The position numbers were made by a program, and so were the translations under genes. This document shows positions 32,060 through 40,146 of a stretch of DNA of 64,000 nt, in pieces. Under the pieces are notes generated by a model. That model was not told the origin of the DNA. It searched no databases and saw nothing but the letters and a program-made list of their open reading frames with translations. Within the stretch, counting starts at the first letter, position 1. Every line of letters starts with the position of its first letter. This DNA is from Nannocystis sp. (lineage in GTDB: Bacteria; Myxococcota_A; Polyangia; Nannocystales; Nannocystaceae): contig JADJRG010000022.1 of the NCBI GenBank assembly GCA_016712315.1, positions 682,001 to 746,000 on the forward strand, in the 5' to 3' direction.

Positions 32060-33871
32060 TCAGCCCCCGCCCGCCCCCAAGAACCGCACCACCACCACCG
32101 ACACATCATCCTCCTGCCGCGCCACCCACCCACGCCAAAGCCCGATCAGCGCGTCACGGATCGCCCCCGCGCCCCTCTCCCGGCAGCCCGCCAGCGCCGC
32201 CTCCACCCGCTCGCGCCCCAGCTCCCCCCCCTTCGCGTCCCGCGCCTCGATCAGCCCGTCCGTATACAGCACCAGCACGTCGTCCTTCTCGAGCGACAGC
32301 GAGCTCTCTGGCAGCCCGCCTTCGAGCGACGGCAGCACCCCGATCCACGTCCCTGGCGTCTCCACCGCCTCGATCGCCCCGCTCTTCGCGCGCGCGATCA
32401 GCATCGGCTCATGCGCCCCGGCGAACACCCCTATCCCGTCGGAGTTCAAACGGATCAGCGTCAGCGTCACGTGCTCGTCTTGGCGCAGCCGCTCGCGCAC
32501 GTTCTCGTAGATCGCCCCGTTCAGGCTCGCCACCACCGCACCGGGGCCCGCGTGCGGGGCCGCCCTGATCAGCCCGGACACGCAGCTCTGCACCATCATC
32601 ATCACCAGCCCGGCCTTCAGCCCGTGCCCTGCCACGTCGCCGATCCCCAGCCAGCACCCCCCATCGACCGGCAGCACATCGTAATAGTCGCCCCCCACCT
32701 CGCTCGCCGGGATCATCGCCGCTGCGATCTCCAGCCCTGGCGCGAGCGGCTCCTTCGGCGTGATCGACGTCTGGATCTTTTCTGCGATCTCCAGCTCATC
32801 GTGGAGCCGCTGCTTCGCCTGCATCGCCCCTCGCGCCGCCTCCAGCTCGCTCGCCATGGAGTTCATCGCCGACGCCAACGAAGCCAGCTCTGTCGGCCCC
32901 TGCGCGAGCGCGCGGGCCTTCAGGTCCCCTCCCGCGAGCGCACGAGTGAAGCCCACCAGCGCCTCCAGGGGAGCGCTCAGCCGCCGCGCCAGCGCCAGCG
33001 CCAGCCCGATCGCCGCCAGCAGCGCCACCGCTGCCAGCGCCAGCAGCCGCGCGATCCCCTCGCGGCTGGCCGCCAGCGCCTCGTCCAGCGATCGCAGCAC
33101 GAAGAAGCGGAGCGCCTGCTCTGGAGACGATCCAGGCAGCACCCCGCTGATCACCAAGATCTCCGCCTCCTCGATCCTCACCGTCGTCGGCGTCGTCAGC
33201 GCTGGCAGCTCTGTCAGCGCCGCGTTCGCCGCCGCCTCGCCGCCTGGGATCTGAGTCATCGACGACGCCGCGATCGTCGTCGGCCCCATCGTGATCAACA
33301 CCTCCGCGCCCGTCTCACGGGCCACGGTCGCCGCCACGCGCCCGTCGATCGCGAAGCCCAGCACCAGCGCGCCCACCGTCTCATCCGCGAAGCGCAGCCC
33401 GCGAGCTTGCACCTGATACGCCCGCGCCGAGTCCACCCAGATCGCGCTCGCCTCCCCTGAAGCCAGCGCCTCAGCCACCGCGGGCAGCCCTGTCAGGTCG
33501 AAGCCCTCGGCCGTCGGGTCCGCCGTATCGGCCCGCAGTCGCCCCGCGCTGTCCGTCAGCACCAGCAGATCGCAGCCCACCCCAGCTTGCAGCTCGCGCG
33601 CCGAGTCGATCACCGTCGCGTGGTCGATCTCCCGCGTATTCACCAGCGCCTTCAGCCGCGGCTCTTGGGACACCACCTGCGCGTACGCGCGGTACAGCGA
33701 GCCCCGGTACTCGGACAGATCTGCAAAGACCTCCGCAGCCCGCCGCACCTCCACCTCCACCGACGATCGAGCCGCGCGCGCCGTCGTCGTCGCCAGCACC
33801 CCTGCCGCCGCCGCGATCACCGCCACGCACAGCGCCGTCATCGCCGCCAGGATCGCCGTAGAGAACCTCAT
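32060..33871 (-). CDS. SpoIIE-type PP2C phosphatase with extracytoplasmic sensor and HAMP
   Basis: 603 residues from ATG 33871, overlapping the upstream cytochrome stop by four bases. Residues about 5-30 form membrane helix 1, and 31-275 an extracytoplasmic sensor (double-Cache-like, with QEPRLKALVNTREIDHATV and DLLVLTDSAGRLRAD). Membrane helix 2 (LLALAAVALLAAIGLALALA) precedes a HAMP segment and a short coiled coil. The C-terminal 240 residues are a SpoIIE/RsbU phosphatase with metal-binding Asps in VGGDYYDV, GDVAGHG, LYTDGLIEARD and DDVSVVVVRF. RsbU-type enzymes dephosphorylate a STAS-domain antagonist to switch a partner kinase. A STAS-like protein and a HATPase are encoded in the same operon, making them its likely targets. 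The sensor lies on the side where the cytochrome and cupredoxin act. Confidence 0.92.
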   Translation of the reverse strand: MRFSTAILAAMTALCVAVIAAAAGVLATTTARAARSSVEVEVRRAAEVFADLSEYRGSLYRAYAQVVSQEPRLKALVNTREIDHATVIDSARELQAGVGCDLLVLTDSAGRLRADTADPTAEGFDLTGLPAVAEALASGEASAIWVDSARAYQVQARGLRFADETVGALVLGFAIDGRVAATVARETGAEVLITMGPTTIAASSMTQIPGGEAAANAALTELPALTTPTTVRIEEAEILVISGVLPGSSPEQALRFFVLRSLDEALAASREGIARLLALAAVALLAAIGLALALARRLSAPLEALVGFTRALAGGDLKARALAQGPTELASLASAMNSMASELEAARGAMQAKQRLHDELEIAEKIQTSITPKEPLAPGLEIAAAMIPASEVGGDYYDVLPVDGGCWLGIGDVAGHGLKAGLVMMMVQSCVSGLIRAAPHAGPGAVVASLNGAIYENVRERLRQDEHVTLTLIRLNSDGIGVFAGAHEPMLIARAKSGAIEAVETPGTWIGVLPSLEGGLPESSLSLEKDDVLVLYTDGLIEARDAKGGELGRERVEAALAGCRERGAGAIRDALIGLWRGWVARQEDDVSVVVVRFLGAGGG

Positions 33872-35046
33872 CGTCGCCGCCTCGGGGCCGTCCAGGATAC
33901 CTCTTCGATCAGCCGCTCCGGCGGCGCCTCGATCCCCAGCCACAGCGCCTGCGCCGGCGAGATCCGCGACTCGCTCAGCCTCACCCGCACCTGCGTCACC
34001 GCGCCGGGCAGCGTCCAGCGCTCGATCCTGCGCTCCCCGCTCGCCAGCCGCGAGTCTGAGATCACCTCGCTCGCCGCCGTGAACGGCAGCTCCACCCCAT
34101 CCGAGCCCAACGTCCGCGCGTACACCACCGCCTCCTCCGCCAGCACCGCCCCGTCCGCCCCCAGCCCGAGCAACGTCAGCGTCAAGCGGCGCCCGGGCAG
34201 CCCCGCCGGCATCCCGTGGCCTGCGCTGTTGTGCACCGTCACCGCCGCCGCCAGCTCGCCCCTCGCGCCCGCGGTCACCGCCAGCGCCGCCGCGATCCCC
34301 GTCCCCGCCAGCGCGTCGCCCTCGGCCAGCAGCCAGTGCTCCGACCGCCCTGAGCGCCCCGGCCACCCCCGCGCCACCTCGCCTGTCCTTCCAGCCATAT
34401 GACAGCTCTGACACGTCGGCCCCGCTGTCGCCTGCCACTCGGAGAGCTCCGTGAACACCGGCAGCGGACCCTTCGGACCTGGCCACTCGAGCTCATGGCA
34501 CGCCCCGCACAATTCCCCCTCCGAGTGCAGCGGCGAGCAGCCCATCTTGTGGAAGTAGTGGTCCTGCGCGTCGCACAGCGGCCCGTACTTGCGCGCCGAG
34601 GCCACGTCGAAGCTCGCCGCCAACACACCGCGCTCATCCGCCGCCACCTTCGCGATCGAGTGGCACGCCTCGCAGCCCACCCCTTCGGCCGCCACCGCCG
34701 ATCCCGCCCCGACCAGCCCCTTGAGCGGCGAATGGCAGCGATCGCACCCCGCCGGGTCCGCCGTCGTCTTCAGCATCGCCGCGTAGATCGCCCCCTCTGC
34801 CGCCGCCGCGTGCCGCGACCCTCGCCACTCCCGCGCGTGGTCTTCATGGCACTCTGCGCAGCGGATCGCCGAGGACAAGCTCAGCGTCGCCTCGCCGCGC
34901 CCCGCCGCCTCGCGGCCAATCTCGTGTGTCAGCGCCGCACGCGGCCGCCCCGCCTCGCCGCCGCCAGGCCCCTCACAGCCCAGCGCCAGCGCCGGCAACA
35001 GCCCCCAGCGCAGCCGCCTCGCCTCAGCCGCCCGCACGGACCTCAC
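33868..35046 (-). CDS. Five-haem c-type cytochrome lipoprotein
   Basis: 392 residues from GTG 35046. The signal ends at LALGC with Cys24 as lipid site. Five CxxCH haem motifs are seen in order: CAECH, CDRCH, CEACH, CGACH and CQSCH, all within residues about 60-215, in a cytochrome c554/NrfB-like multihaem arrangement. Extra histidines (HSEGEL, HYFHKMG) could supply distal ligands. The C-terminal 170 residues are beta-rich (TVHNSAGHGMPAGLPGRRLT), a sequence typical of multihaem proteins with a fused beta domain. It probably transfers electrons in the periplasm or at the outer membrane. Start and stop both overlap neighbours by four bases, so expression is tightly linked to the cupredoxin-like protein and the phosphatase. 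Confidence 0.9.
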   Translation of the reverse strand: MRSVRAAEARRLRWGLLPALALGCEGPGGGEAGRPRAALTHEIGREAAGRGEATLSLSSAIRCAECHEDHAREWRGSRHAAAAEGAIYAAMLKTTADPAGCDRCHSPLKGLVGAGSAVAAEGVGCEACHSIAKVAADERGVLAASFDVASARKYGPLCDAQDHYFHKMGCSPLHSEGELCGACHELEWPGPKGPLPVFTELSEWQATAGPTCQSCHMAGRTGEVARGWPGRSGRSEHWLLAEGDALAGTGIAAALAVTAGARGELAAAVTVHNSAGHGMPAGLPGRRLTLTLLGLGADGAVLAEEAVVYARTLGSDGVELPFTAASEVISDSRLASGERRIERWTLPGAVTQVRVRLSESRISPAQALWLGIEAPPERLIEEVSWTAPRRRR

Positions 35047-35756
35047 TTGTAGCGCCCGTACGGCGTCCCGTCCTTGCGCAGGTGTGAATCACCGCCGCGC
35101 CCCTCACGCGCCGTGATCGACAGCCGCGTCGCCTCCCCCGCCGCGATCGTCACCTCACCCCGCCAAGGCTCCCCCTTCGCCACCCACGCGACGATCGTAT
35201 ACGTCCCCGGCGGCACCCCCTCGATCTTGAAGCGCCCCGCCTCATCCGTCACCGCGAAGAATTGGTTCGCCAGCACCAGAACCTTCGCGGCCATCTCCGG
35301 GTGGATGTTGCAATAGACGTCGACGATCCCGACGCGGCTCGCCACCACGCTCTTGGTCGAGCCGCTGCGATAGAGCCCCAGGTCGAACTTCAGCGCCCGC
35401 GACATCGAGAACACGTTGTGAAAGATCTTGTCGTCGTTGGGGAACGCGATCGTCGATCCCTTCACCACCGCGCTCACCTTCGGCACGAACGCCTTATTGC
35501 GCTGCAAGATCGTGTGCGGCGAGCTCGGCGGGATCGGCGGCGGGCCGGGCACATCCTCCAGGTACACCACCACCCCCGAGTGTTCACGGCGCGGCCGATC
35601 GTCCACCCGCACCTCCACCGATCCCTCCACCGCGCCGCTCGGCGGCGTCGTCGCCCCCGCCGGCCGCACCAGCGCCGCCGCGCTCGCCCCGAGCATCACG
35701 CGGATCGCCCCGCGCCGCGACACCCCCCACCTCGTCCTCCGCGCCATCGTCCGCAT
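35043..35756 (-). CDS. Cupredoxin-like protein with carboxypeptidase-regulatory-like tail
   Basis: 237 residues; GAGGTGA before ATG 35756 serves as ribosome site and overlaps the porin stop. The N terminus carries a twin-arginine-like signal (SRRGAIRVMLGASAAALVRPAGA). Residues about 50-160 resemble plastocyanin-like 'methylamine utilization' proteins: FPNDDKIFHNVFS supplies a His and DVYCNIHPEM the Cys-His-Met set of a type 1 copper site. The C-terminal part (FAVTDEAGRFKIEGVPPGTYTIVAWV) is a carboxypeptidase-regulatory-like beta domain. A Tat route fits export with cofactor, though copper is often loaded after export. Predicted role: a periplasmic electron carrier or copper-binding partner of the adjacent cytochrome and porin. 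Confidence 0.85.
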   Translation of the reverse strand: MRTMARRTRWGVSRRGAIRVMLGASAAALVRPAGATTPPSGAVEGSVEVRVDDRPRREHSGVVVYLEDVPGPPPIPPSSPHTILQRNKAFVPKVSAVVKGSTIAFPNDDKIFHNVFSMSRALKFDLGLYRSGSTKSVVASRVGIVDVYCNIHPEMAAKVLVLANQFFAVTDEAGRFKIEGVPPGTYTIVAWVAKGEPWRGEVTIAAGEATRLSITAREGRGGDSHLRKDGTPYGRYK

Positions 35757-35765
35757 CGTCTCACC

Positions 35766-37244
35766 TCAGAGCTTGCCGATGATCGACGTCGTGAAGACAT
35801 CGTTCGGGAATTGCGGGAGCCGCCCCAGCTCGCGATTGAAGGTGTACTCCGCCTTGATCATCACGTTCGGGCTCACGTCCAGCCGCACCCCTGGCGTGAA
35901 GCGCACCAAGTTTGACTGGTACACGAAGCTCGCCCCGCTCGTGTGCACCGCGTCGCGCCAGTCGGTCCGGAAGTACGGCATCAGCCAGTTCAGCGCGCGA
36001 AACCCGGCCAGCCCGTACGCCCCCATAAATTCCAGGCAAGGCGCCAGCCCGCAAGGCGGCCCGCCGGCCTCCTGCGCGCCCTTCAGCGCCCCTCGGATAA
36101 ATTCGCCCGTCAGCTCCAGCCCTGCGACCTCCATGTGCAGATCTGCCCCAGCCTGCCACTGGTACACCGAGTCGCTCGGCTGAGCGTCCTGCGCCCCGAA
36201 CGCCCCCGACCCGCCCAGCTCCAGCCCGCCGCCGAGCGGGATCACCAGCCCCAGCCGCCCCGCCGCCGTCTTGAAGTGGTTGCGATCCACGTCGCTCGCG
36301 AAGCCGAACGACTCCTGCATCGAGCCCCCGTTCGTCAGCGAGATCGCCAGGTTCAGCGCCCTGCTCTCTAAGAAGCGCGCCCGCGCCTTCACCCCGATCG
36401 GCCGCCCGCACGTATAGCGGCACAGCAGCGACGGGGTCACCGTCATCCGGTCTGGCGCCTCCTGGATCCGGTACTCGTAGCCGGTCACCGCGTCGATCTT
36501 CCCCCCGTAGATCTCCAGGTCCATCCGCCGCAGCGGCGGCTTGAAGCGCAGGTACGCCAGCTTCACGTCCACGTAGTCGCCGACGAAGAGCCCCCCAGGG
36601 TTCGCCATATCGCGGCCGCGCGGCACCAGATCGAAGAGCCCCTCCACCGCCGTGTACTGGCCGATCCCCGCGAACACGCTCAGGTTCACCGCGTTGACGA
36701 TGAACGACGTCTTCCCGCGGCTATCCACCCCGTCGTACGTGAGCTGCCGCGACTCGCCCGTGTCAGCCGGATCGCCGCGCGAGTTGATCGCTGTCGACAG
36801 CGGATCGCCCAAGAACACCCACGAGTCCGGGATCACCCCGCGGTACTCCGGGAAGTGCTTGTAGCCGAGATCCGGCCGCGCCCCGGCCCCGCCGCCGCCC
36901 GCCCAGAACAGCCCGAAGTCCACGTATCCGCGCAGCCGCCCCGTCAGCGGCGCCAGCGCGCTCACCTGCCCGTCCAGCGCCGAGTGGTCCTCGCGCAGCA
37001 GCTCGATCTCCTCGCGCAGCCGCTGATTGTCCGCCTCGATCGCCGCCAGCCGCGCCTCGAGCCCCTCCGAGCCCGCCGTCGCCGGCCGCCCCGCCCCCGC
37101 CGCCTCGCCCTCGGCCGTCGGCTCCTCCTGTCCTTGCGGCCAGCTCACTGCCAGCGGCCCCGAGGCCTCCCGACGCTGCGGCGTCGCCGGAGCTGCCGTC
37201 GCCGTCGCCGTCACCGTCACCGCAGCGAGCGCCGTCGCGATCAC
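35766..37244 (-). CDS. Outer-membrane porin with N-terminal coiled coil
   Basis: 492 residues from GTG 37244, three bases after the STAS gene stop. A signal-like start (MIATALAAVTVTATATAAPA) is followed by a charged linker and a short coiled coil (LEARLAAIEADNQRLREEIE), a common trimerisation or peptidoglycan-contact element of porins. From about residue 105 on there are many alternating beta strands with aromatic girdles (GRLRGYVDFGLFW, DVKLAYLRFKPPL, GLELTGEFIRGAL, NVMIKAEYTFNREL), ending KL rather than in a terminal Phe. A DcaP/phosphate-selective-like barrel is likely. Placed between switch proteins and redox proteins, it may provide the outer-membrane route for an electron shuttle or substrate, or a porin-cytochrome contact. 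Confidence 0.83.
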   Translation of the reverse strand: MIATALAAVTVTATATAAPATPQRREASGPLAVSWPQGQEEPTAEGEAAGAGRPATAGSEGLEARLAAIEADNQRLREEIELLREDHSALDGQVSALAPLTGRLRGYVDFGLFWAGGGGAGARPDLGYKHFPEYRGVIPDSWVFLGDPLSTAINSRGDPADTGESRQLTYDGVDSRGKTSFIVNAVNLSVFAGIGQYTAVEGLFDLVPRGRDMANPGGLFVGDYVDVKLAYLRFKPPLRRMDLEIYGGKIDAVTGYEYRIQEAPDRMTVTPSLLCRYTCGRPIGVKARARFLESRALNLAISLTNGGSMQESFGFASDVDRNHFKTAAGRLGLVIPLGGGLELGGSGAFGAQDAQPSDSVYQWQAGADLHMEVAGLELTGEFIRGALKGAQEAGGPPCGLAPCLEFMGAYGLAGFRALNWLMPYFRTDWRDAVHTSGASFVYQSNLVRFTPGVRLDVSPNVMIKAEYTFNRELGRLPQFPNDVFTTSIIGKL

Positions 37245-37247
37245 GGC

Positions 37248-37622
37248 TCACCCCGCCTCGATCGTGATCAGATCGCCGCCGAAGTAGCTCAGCGCGTGCA
37301 GCGAGCGCTTCTGCCAGTGGTGGCGCTCGCTCGCCCTGAAGCGGATCCGGTACTGCGACGCCCGGGGCAGCCTGCGCACCGCCACCAGCCAGGTCACGAA
37401 CGCCTTAAAGCACGACGAGTTCATGAACTCGAGGTGCCGCAGATCCGCGATCACCTCGGCCACCGGCTCGCGCTCGATCATCGCGTGCACCTGCCCCAAG
37501 AACCCCTCGAGCTGCGCGTCCACCTGCGCGTCCGCGGTCCCGAGGAACGACACCACGACCTGCTCGCCCGCGCGCACGCAGCTCGCCCGCACCTCACCCG
37601 CGACCAGCTCGATCGTGCTCAT
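37248..37622 (-). CDS. STAS-like anti-sigma-factor antagonist
   Basis: 124 residues. The core VIADLRHLEFMNSSCFKAFVTWL matches the STAS helix-loop signature in which a Ser (here in MNSSC) is the phosphorylation site of SpoIIAA/RsbV-type antagonists. The Asp that usually precedes the Ser is replaced by Asn, as in Slr1659-like regulators. The C-terminal third (YRIRFRASERHHWQKRSLHAL) is unusually basic and aromatic. It overlaps the upstream HATPase gene by four bases, the classical arrangement of a switch kinase with its antagonist. Predicted cycle: the kinase phosphorylates it and the SpoIIE-type phosphatase of the same operon removes the phosphate. Confidence 0.82.
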   Translation of the reverse strand: MSTIELVAGEVRASCVRAGEQVVVSFLGTADAQVDAQLEGFLGQVHAMIEREPVAEVIADLRHLEFMNSSCFKAFVTWLVAVRRLPRASQYRIRFRASERHHWQKRSLHALSYFGGDLITIEAG

Positions 37623-38140
37623 CCTGACCTCCCTGGTTCGTAGCGCATGTGCGCCGAGATCTCGACCGTCGCGCCCTCGATCTTCATCTCGAGCGTCATC
37701 CCCGTCTCTACCCTGATCCGCGCCAGCCCCAGCCCTGAGCCCTGCTGTCGGCCCGCCGCCTCGATCATCAGCGCCTGATAGAAGCTGAAGGGATCCTCGC
37801 AGCCGCGCAGCGCCTCGATCATCGCCATCGCCGCCGCCGCGTGCTCTGCCCGCGCCTGGTTGCGCAGCGTGACCACGATCTCCAGCGTCGGCGCCGCCCC
37901 GCGCACCTCGACCGCCAGCGACGCCTCATCGTTAATTCCGTACTTCACCGCGTTCTCGAGCAGCTCATGCGTCGCCAGCGCGAGCAGCCCTGACGTCTCA
38001 TTATCGCCGAGCACCCGCCCGTAGAACGCGAGCACGAAGCGCCGGACGATCGAGATCAATTGGTTGCTCGGCGAGAAGCGCATCGAGAACGCCGCCGGCA
38101 GCGGCGACCCTGCCCGCGGCTCATCGCTCTCCTCACCCAT
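37619..38140 (-). CDS. HATPase switch kinase / anti-sigma-like protein
   Basis: 173 residues from ATG 38140 (GTG 38143 is possible). Motifs of the GHKL ATPase fold are present: ATHELLENAVKYG (N box) and QGSGLGLARIRVE (G2 box); the G1 box is weak. There is no dimerisation/phosphoacceptor domain, so this is a SpoIIAB/RsbW-type serine kinase or an Slr1658-like regulator rather than a histidine kinase. It precedes the STAS gene with a four-base overlap and follows the hybrid kinase after ten bases. Partner and output (sigma factor or other) are not encoded nearby, so the final target is unknown. Confidence 0.82.
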   Translation of the reverse strand: MGEESDEPRAGSPLPAAFSMRFSPSNQLISIVRRFVLAFYGRVLGDNETSGLLALATHELLENAVKYGINDEASLAVEVRGAAPTLEIVVTLRNQARAEHAAAAMAMIEALRGCEDPFSFYQALMIEAAGRQQGSGLGLARIRVETGMTLEMKIEGATVEISAHMRYEPGRSG

Positions 38141-38150
38141 CACCGCACCA

Positions 38151-39917
38151 CTATACCTCTGCGGCGTAGCGCAGCACCATCTGGCTGAGCACGGCCAGCG
38201 CGTCCTCAAACGGAAGGTCGATCAGATCGATCGCCACATGCGGACGCGACAGCGGCGCGAGCGCCTCTGCGCCGCGCAGCACCAGCGCCGGCGCAGAGGC
38301 CCACGGCAGCGCCGCAGACGCCTCCTCAACCGAGCCAGGCGCCGCGCCACGCGCGTCGATCACCACCGCGTCCACCCGCGCCTCGGAGCCCGTCGCGACC
38401 CGCCACCCCGCGTCCTCGAGCAAGAAGCGCAGGCGCGCGTGCCAGCGCGGGTCCGTCGCGATCAGCGCCACGCAGCCCAGCCGCAGCCCCTCGCGGTAGC
38501 GCAGCACCACCTCCGCCACCCGGCGCCCCTCGAGCGGCCGACTCAGCAGGTCCGCCGCCCCCAGCGCCAGCGCCCGCGCTCGCTGCTCGCGCTCGCTGCT
38601 CACCACCACCGGCACCGGCCGATCGCCGCTGCGCAGCGCCGCCAGCAGCGACCACCCGTCCACCCCTGGCGCCCCCAGATCGAGGATCACCAGCGCCGGC
38701 CGCACCACCGCCACCAAGTTCAGCACCTCGAAGTGCGTCGTCGCCGACAGCACCGCCAGCCCGTGGCGGGCGACCACCCGGCGCACCAAGTCATGCGCCC
38801 GCGGATCGCGGTCCGCCATCACGATCGCGTTGCTCGGCAGCGCCGCCGCCTCCCGCCGCCCGCGGCCGTCGCCGCCCGCCTGCGGCAGCCGCACCGTGAA
38901 GCGAGAGCCCTCCCCCAGCGCGCTCTCGACCGTCAGGTCGCCGCCCATCATCTCCGCGAAGTGGCGGCAGATCGTCAGCCCCAGCCCGGTCCCGCCATAA
39001 CTCGCCGACGTGTACTCGTCCGCCTGCGTGAACGCCCCGAAGATCAGCGGCAGCTTCTCCGTCGCGATCCCGATCCCTGAGTCCTCCACGCACAGGCTCA
39101 GCCACGGCGCCCCCTCCACCGTGATCGTCGCCGCGATCACCCGGATCGTCCCGTGGCTCGTAAATTTTGTCGCGTTGCTCAGCAGGTTGTAGAGGATCTG
39201 CTGCAGCTTCAGCCGATCGGTCATGATCGACGCGGGCGCCCGCGACTCGTCCAAGATCAGGCGATTGCCTCGCGCCGTCACCATCGGCGTGATCGTCGAG
39301 ACGGTCGCCTCGAGCAGCTCACGGAGCGCCACCTCCTCGATCGCCAGCTCCATCCGCCCCGCCTCGATCTTCGAGAGATCCAGCGTCTCCTTGATCAAGT
39401 TCAGCAGGTGGTGCGCCGCCACCGAGATCTTGCCCAGATCCTCCGCCGCGTCGCCGTACTCGCCGCCCTCCAGCTCCTCGCGGATCAGCTCGCTGTAGCC
39501 GATGATCGCGTTCAGCGGCGTCCGCAGCTCGTGGCTCATATTCGCCAAGAACGAGCTCTTCGCGCGGTTCGCCGCCAGCGCCCGGTCGCGCGCCGTCGTC
39601 AGCTCCTCGGTCGCCCGCGCCAGCTCCTCGCCCAGCATATTCAGGCCGATCGCCAGCGCGTTGACGATCCAGTCGTCATCCTCGCGCAGCCGCACCCGCT
39701 TCGCGTAGTCGAAGGCGGTCATCGCCGTCACCACCGCCAGCATCTCCTCCAAGCGCTCGCCCACCCCCTCGACCACCGCCTCGTGCGCCGCGCAGCGCTC
39801 GATCAGCAGCCGCGCCGCCGCGCTCGCCTCGCGGCCCGCCCCCTCGCCGCCGCCAGCGCTCGCCGTCAGCGCCTCGATCGCGCGCAGCAGGGCCGCGGCG
39901 CCGCTCGGACCGTTCAC
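38151..39917 (-). CDS. Hybrid histidine kinase with two receiver-like domains
   Basis: 588 residues from GTG 39917, chosen because AGGAGG (39927-39932) lies nine bases upstream; longer starts lack one. No membrane helix or PAS domain is evident; the N-terminal 110 residues are helical. The dimerisation domain has SHELRTPLNAIIGYSE with His129, and the ATPase has NLLSNATKFT, DSGIGI and GGTGLGLTI. A receiver follows (VILDLGAPGVDGW phosphorylatable Asp; VVVSS), but the conserved Lys is Arg in LLSRPLEG. The last about 110 residues look like a second, degenerate receiver (VALIATDPRWHARLRFLLEDAGW). It is the first gene of the seven-gene operon and probably feeds a cytoplasmic signal into the same switch. 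Confidence 0.9.
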   Translation of the reverse strand: MNGPSGAAALLRAIEALTASAGGGEGAGREASAAARLLIERCAAHEAVVEGVGERLEEMLAVVTAMTAFDYAKRVRLREDDDWIVNALAIGLNMLGEELARATEELTTARDRALAANRAKSSFLANMSHELRTPLNAIIGYSELIREELEGGEYGDAAEDLGKISVAAHHLLNLIKETLDLSKIEAGRMELAIEEVALRELLEATVSTITPMVTARGNRLILDESRAPASIMTDRLKLQQILYNLLSNATKFTSHGTIRVIAATITVEGAPWLSLCVEDSGIGIATEKLPLIFGAFTQADEYTSASYGGTGLGLTICRHFAEMMGGDLTVESALGEGSRFTVRLPQAGGDGRGRREAAALPSNAIVMADRDPRAHDLVRRVVARHGLAVLSATTHFEVLNLVAVVRPALVILDLGAPGVDGWSLLAALRSGDRPVPVVVSSEREQRARALALGAADLLSRPLEGRRVAEVVLRYREGLRLGCVALIATDPRWHARLRFLLEDAGWRVATGSEARVDAVVIDARGAAPGSVEEASAALPWASAPALVLRGAEALAPLSRPHVAIDLIDLPFEDALAVLSQMVLRYAAEV

Positions 39918-39926
39918 AGGCGCGGC

Positions 39927-39932
39927 CCTCCT
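39927..39932 (-). promoter_or_regulatory. Ribosome binding site deciding the kinase start
   Basis: On the minus strand AGGAGG stands nine bases before GTG 39917. No comparable site precedes the in-frame candidates further upstream, so this GTG is taken as the start. Confidence 0.6.
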
Positions 39933-39983
39933 GGGGGCCAGCGACCACGCACCCGCGCTCGTCGCAGCGACCACATTCGGCCG

Positions 39984-39989
39984 ATTATA
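39984..39989 (-). promoter_or_regulatory. TATAAT -10-like box for the redox/switch operon
   Basis: A perfect TATAAT lies on the minus strand about 67 bases before the kinase start, in the 229-bp divergent spacer 39918-40146. The position for a -35 element (about 40007-40012) reads GCTGCC, which is poor, so an activator or an alternative sigma factor may be needed. Confidence 0.35.
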
Positions 39990-40146
39990 CAGATCGATCG
40001 CCCCGGGGCAGCGGACCTGCGTTCGCGGCAGGCGCTCATGGTCGCCCTGCCGCGTCTTGGCGCGGCGACGCACGCGAGCGACCGCGAGCCTTGATCGCCG
40101 CCGTGGGCTTTTGTCGGCCCCTTTGATACCCTCCGAGGGTCCTGAC

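Noticed and set aside
31752..33460. Open plus-strand frames through the 215-bp repeats and the phosphatase gene
   Set aside because: The products are Pro/Arg/Ser low complexity, begin inside the repeats and run antisense to the SpoIIE-type phosphatase.
32060..35046. MtrABC-type extracellular electron conduit
   Set aside because: The cytochrome has five haems and the porin a coiled-coil, DcaP-like layout; there is no decahaem pair or MtrB-like CxxC barrel, so direct equivalence is not supported.
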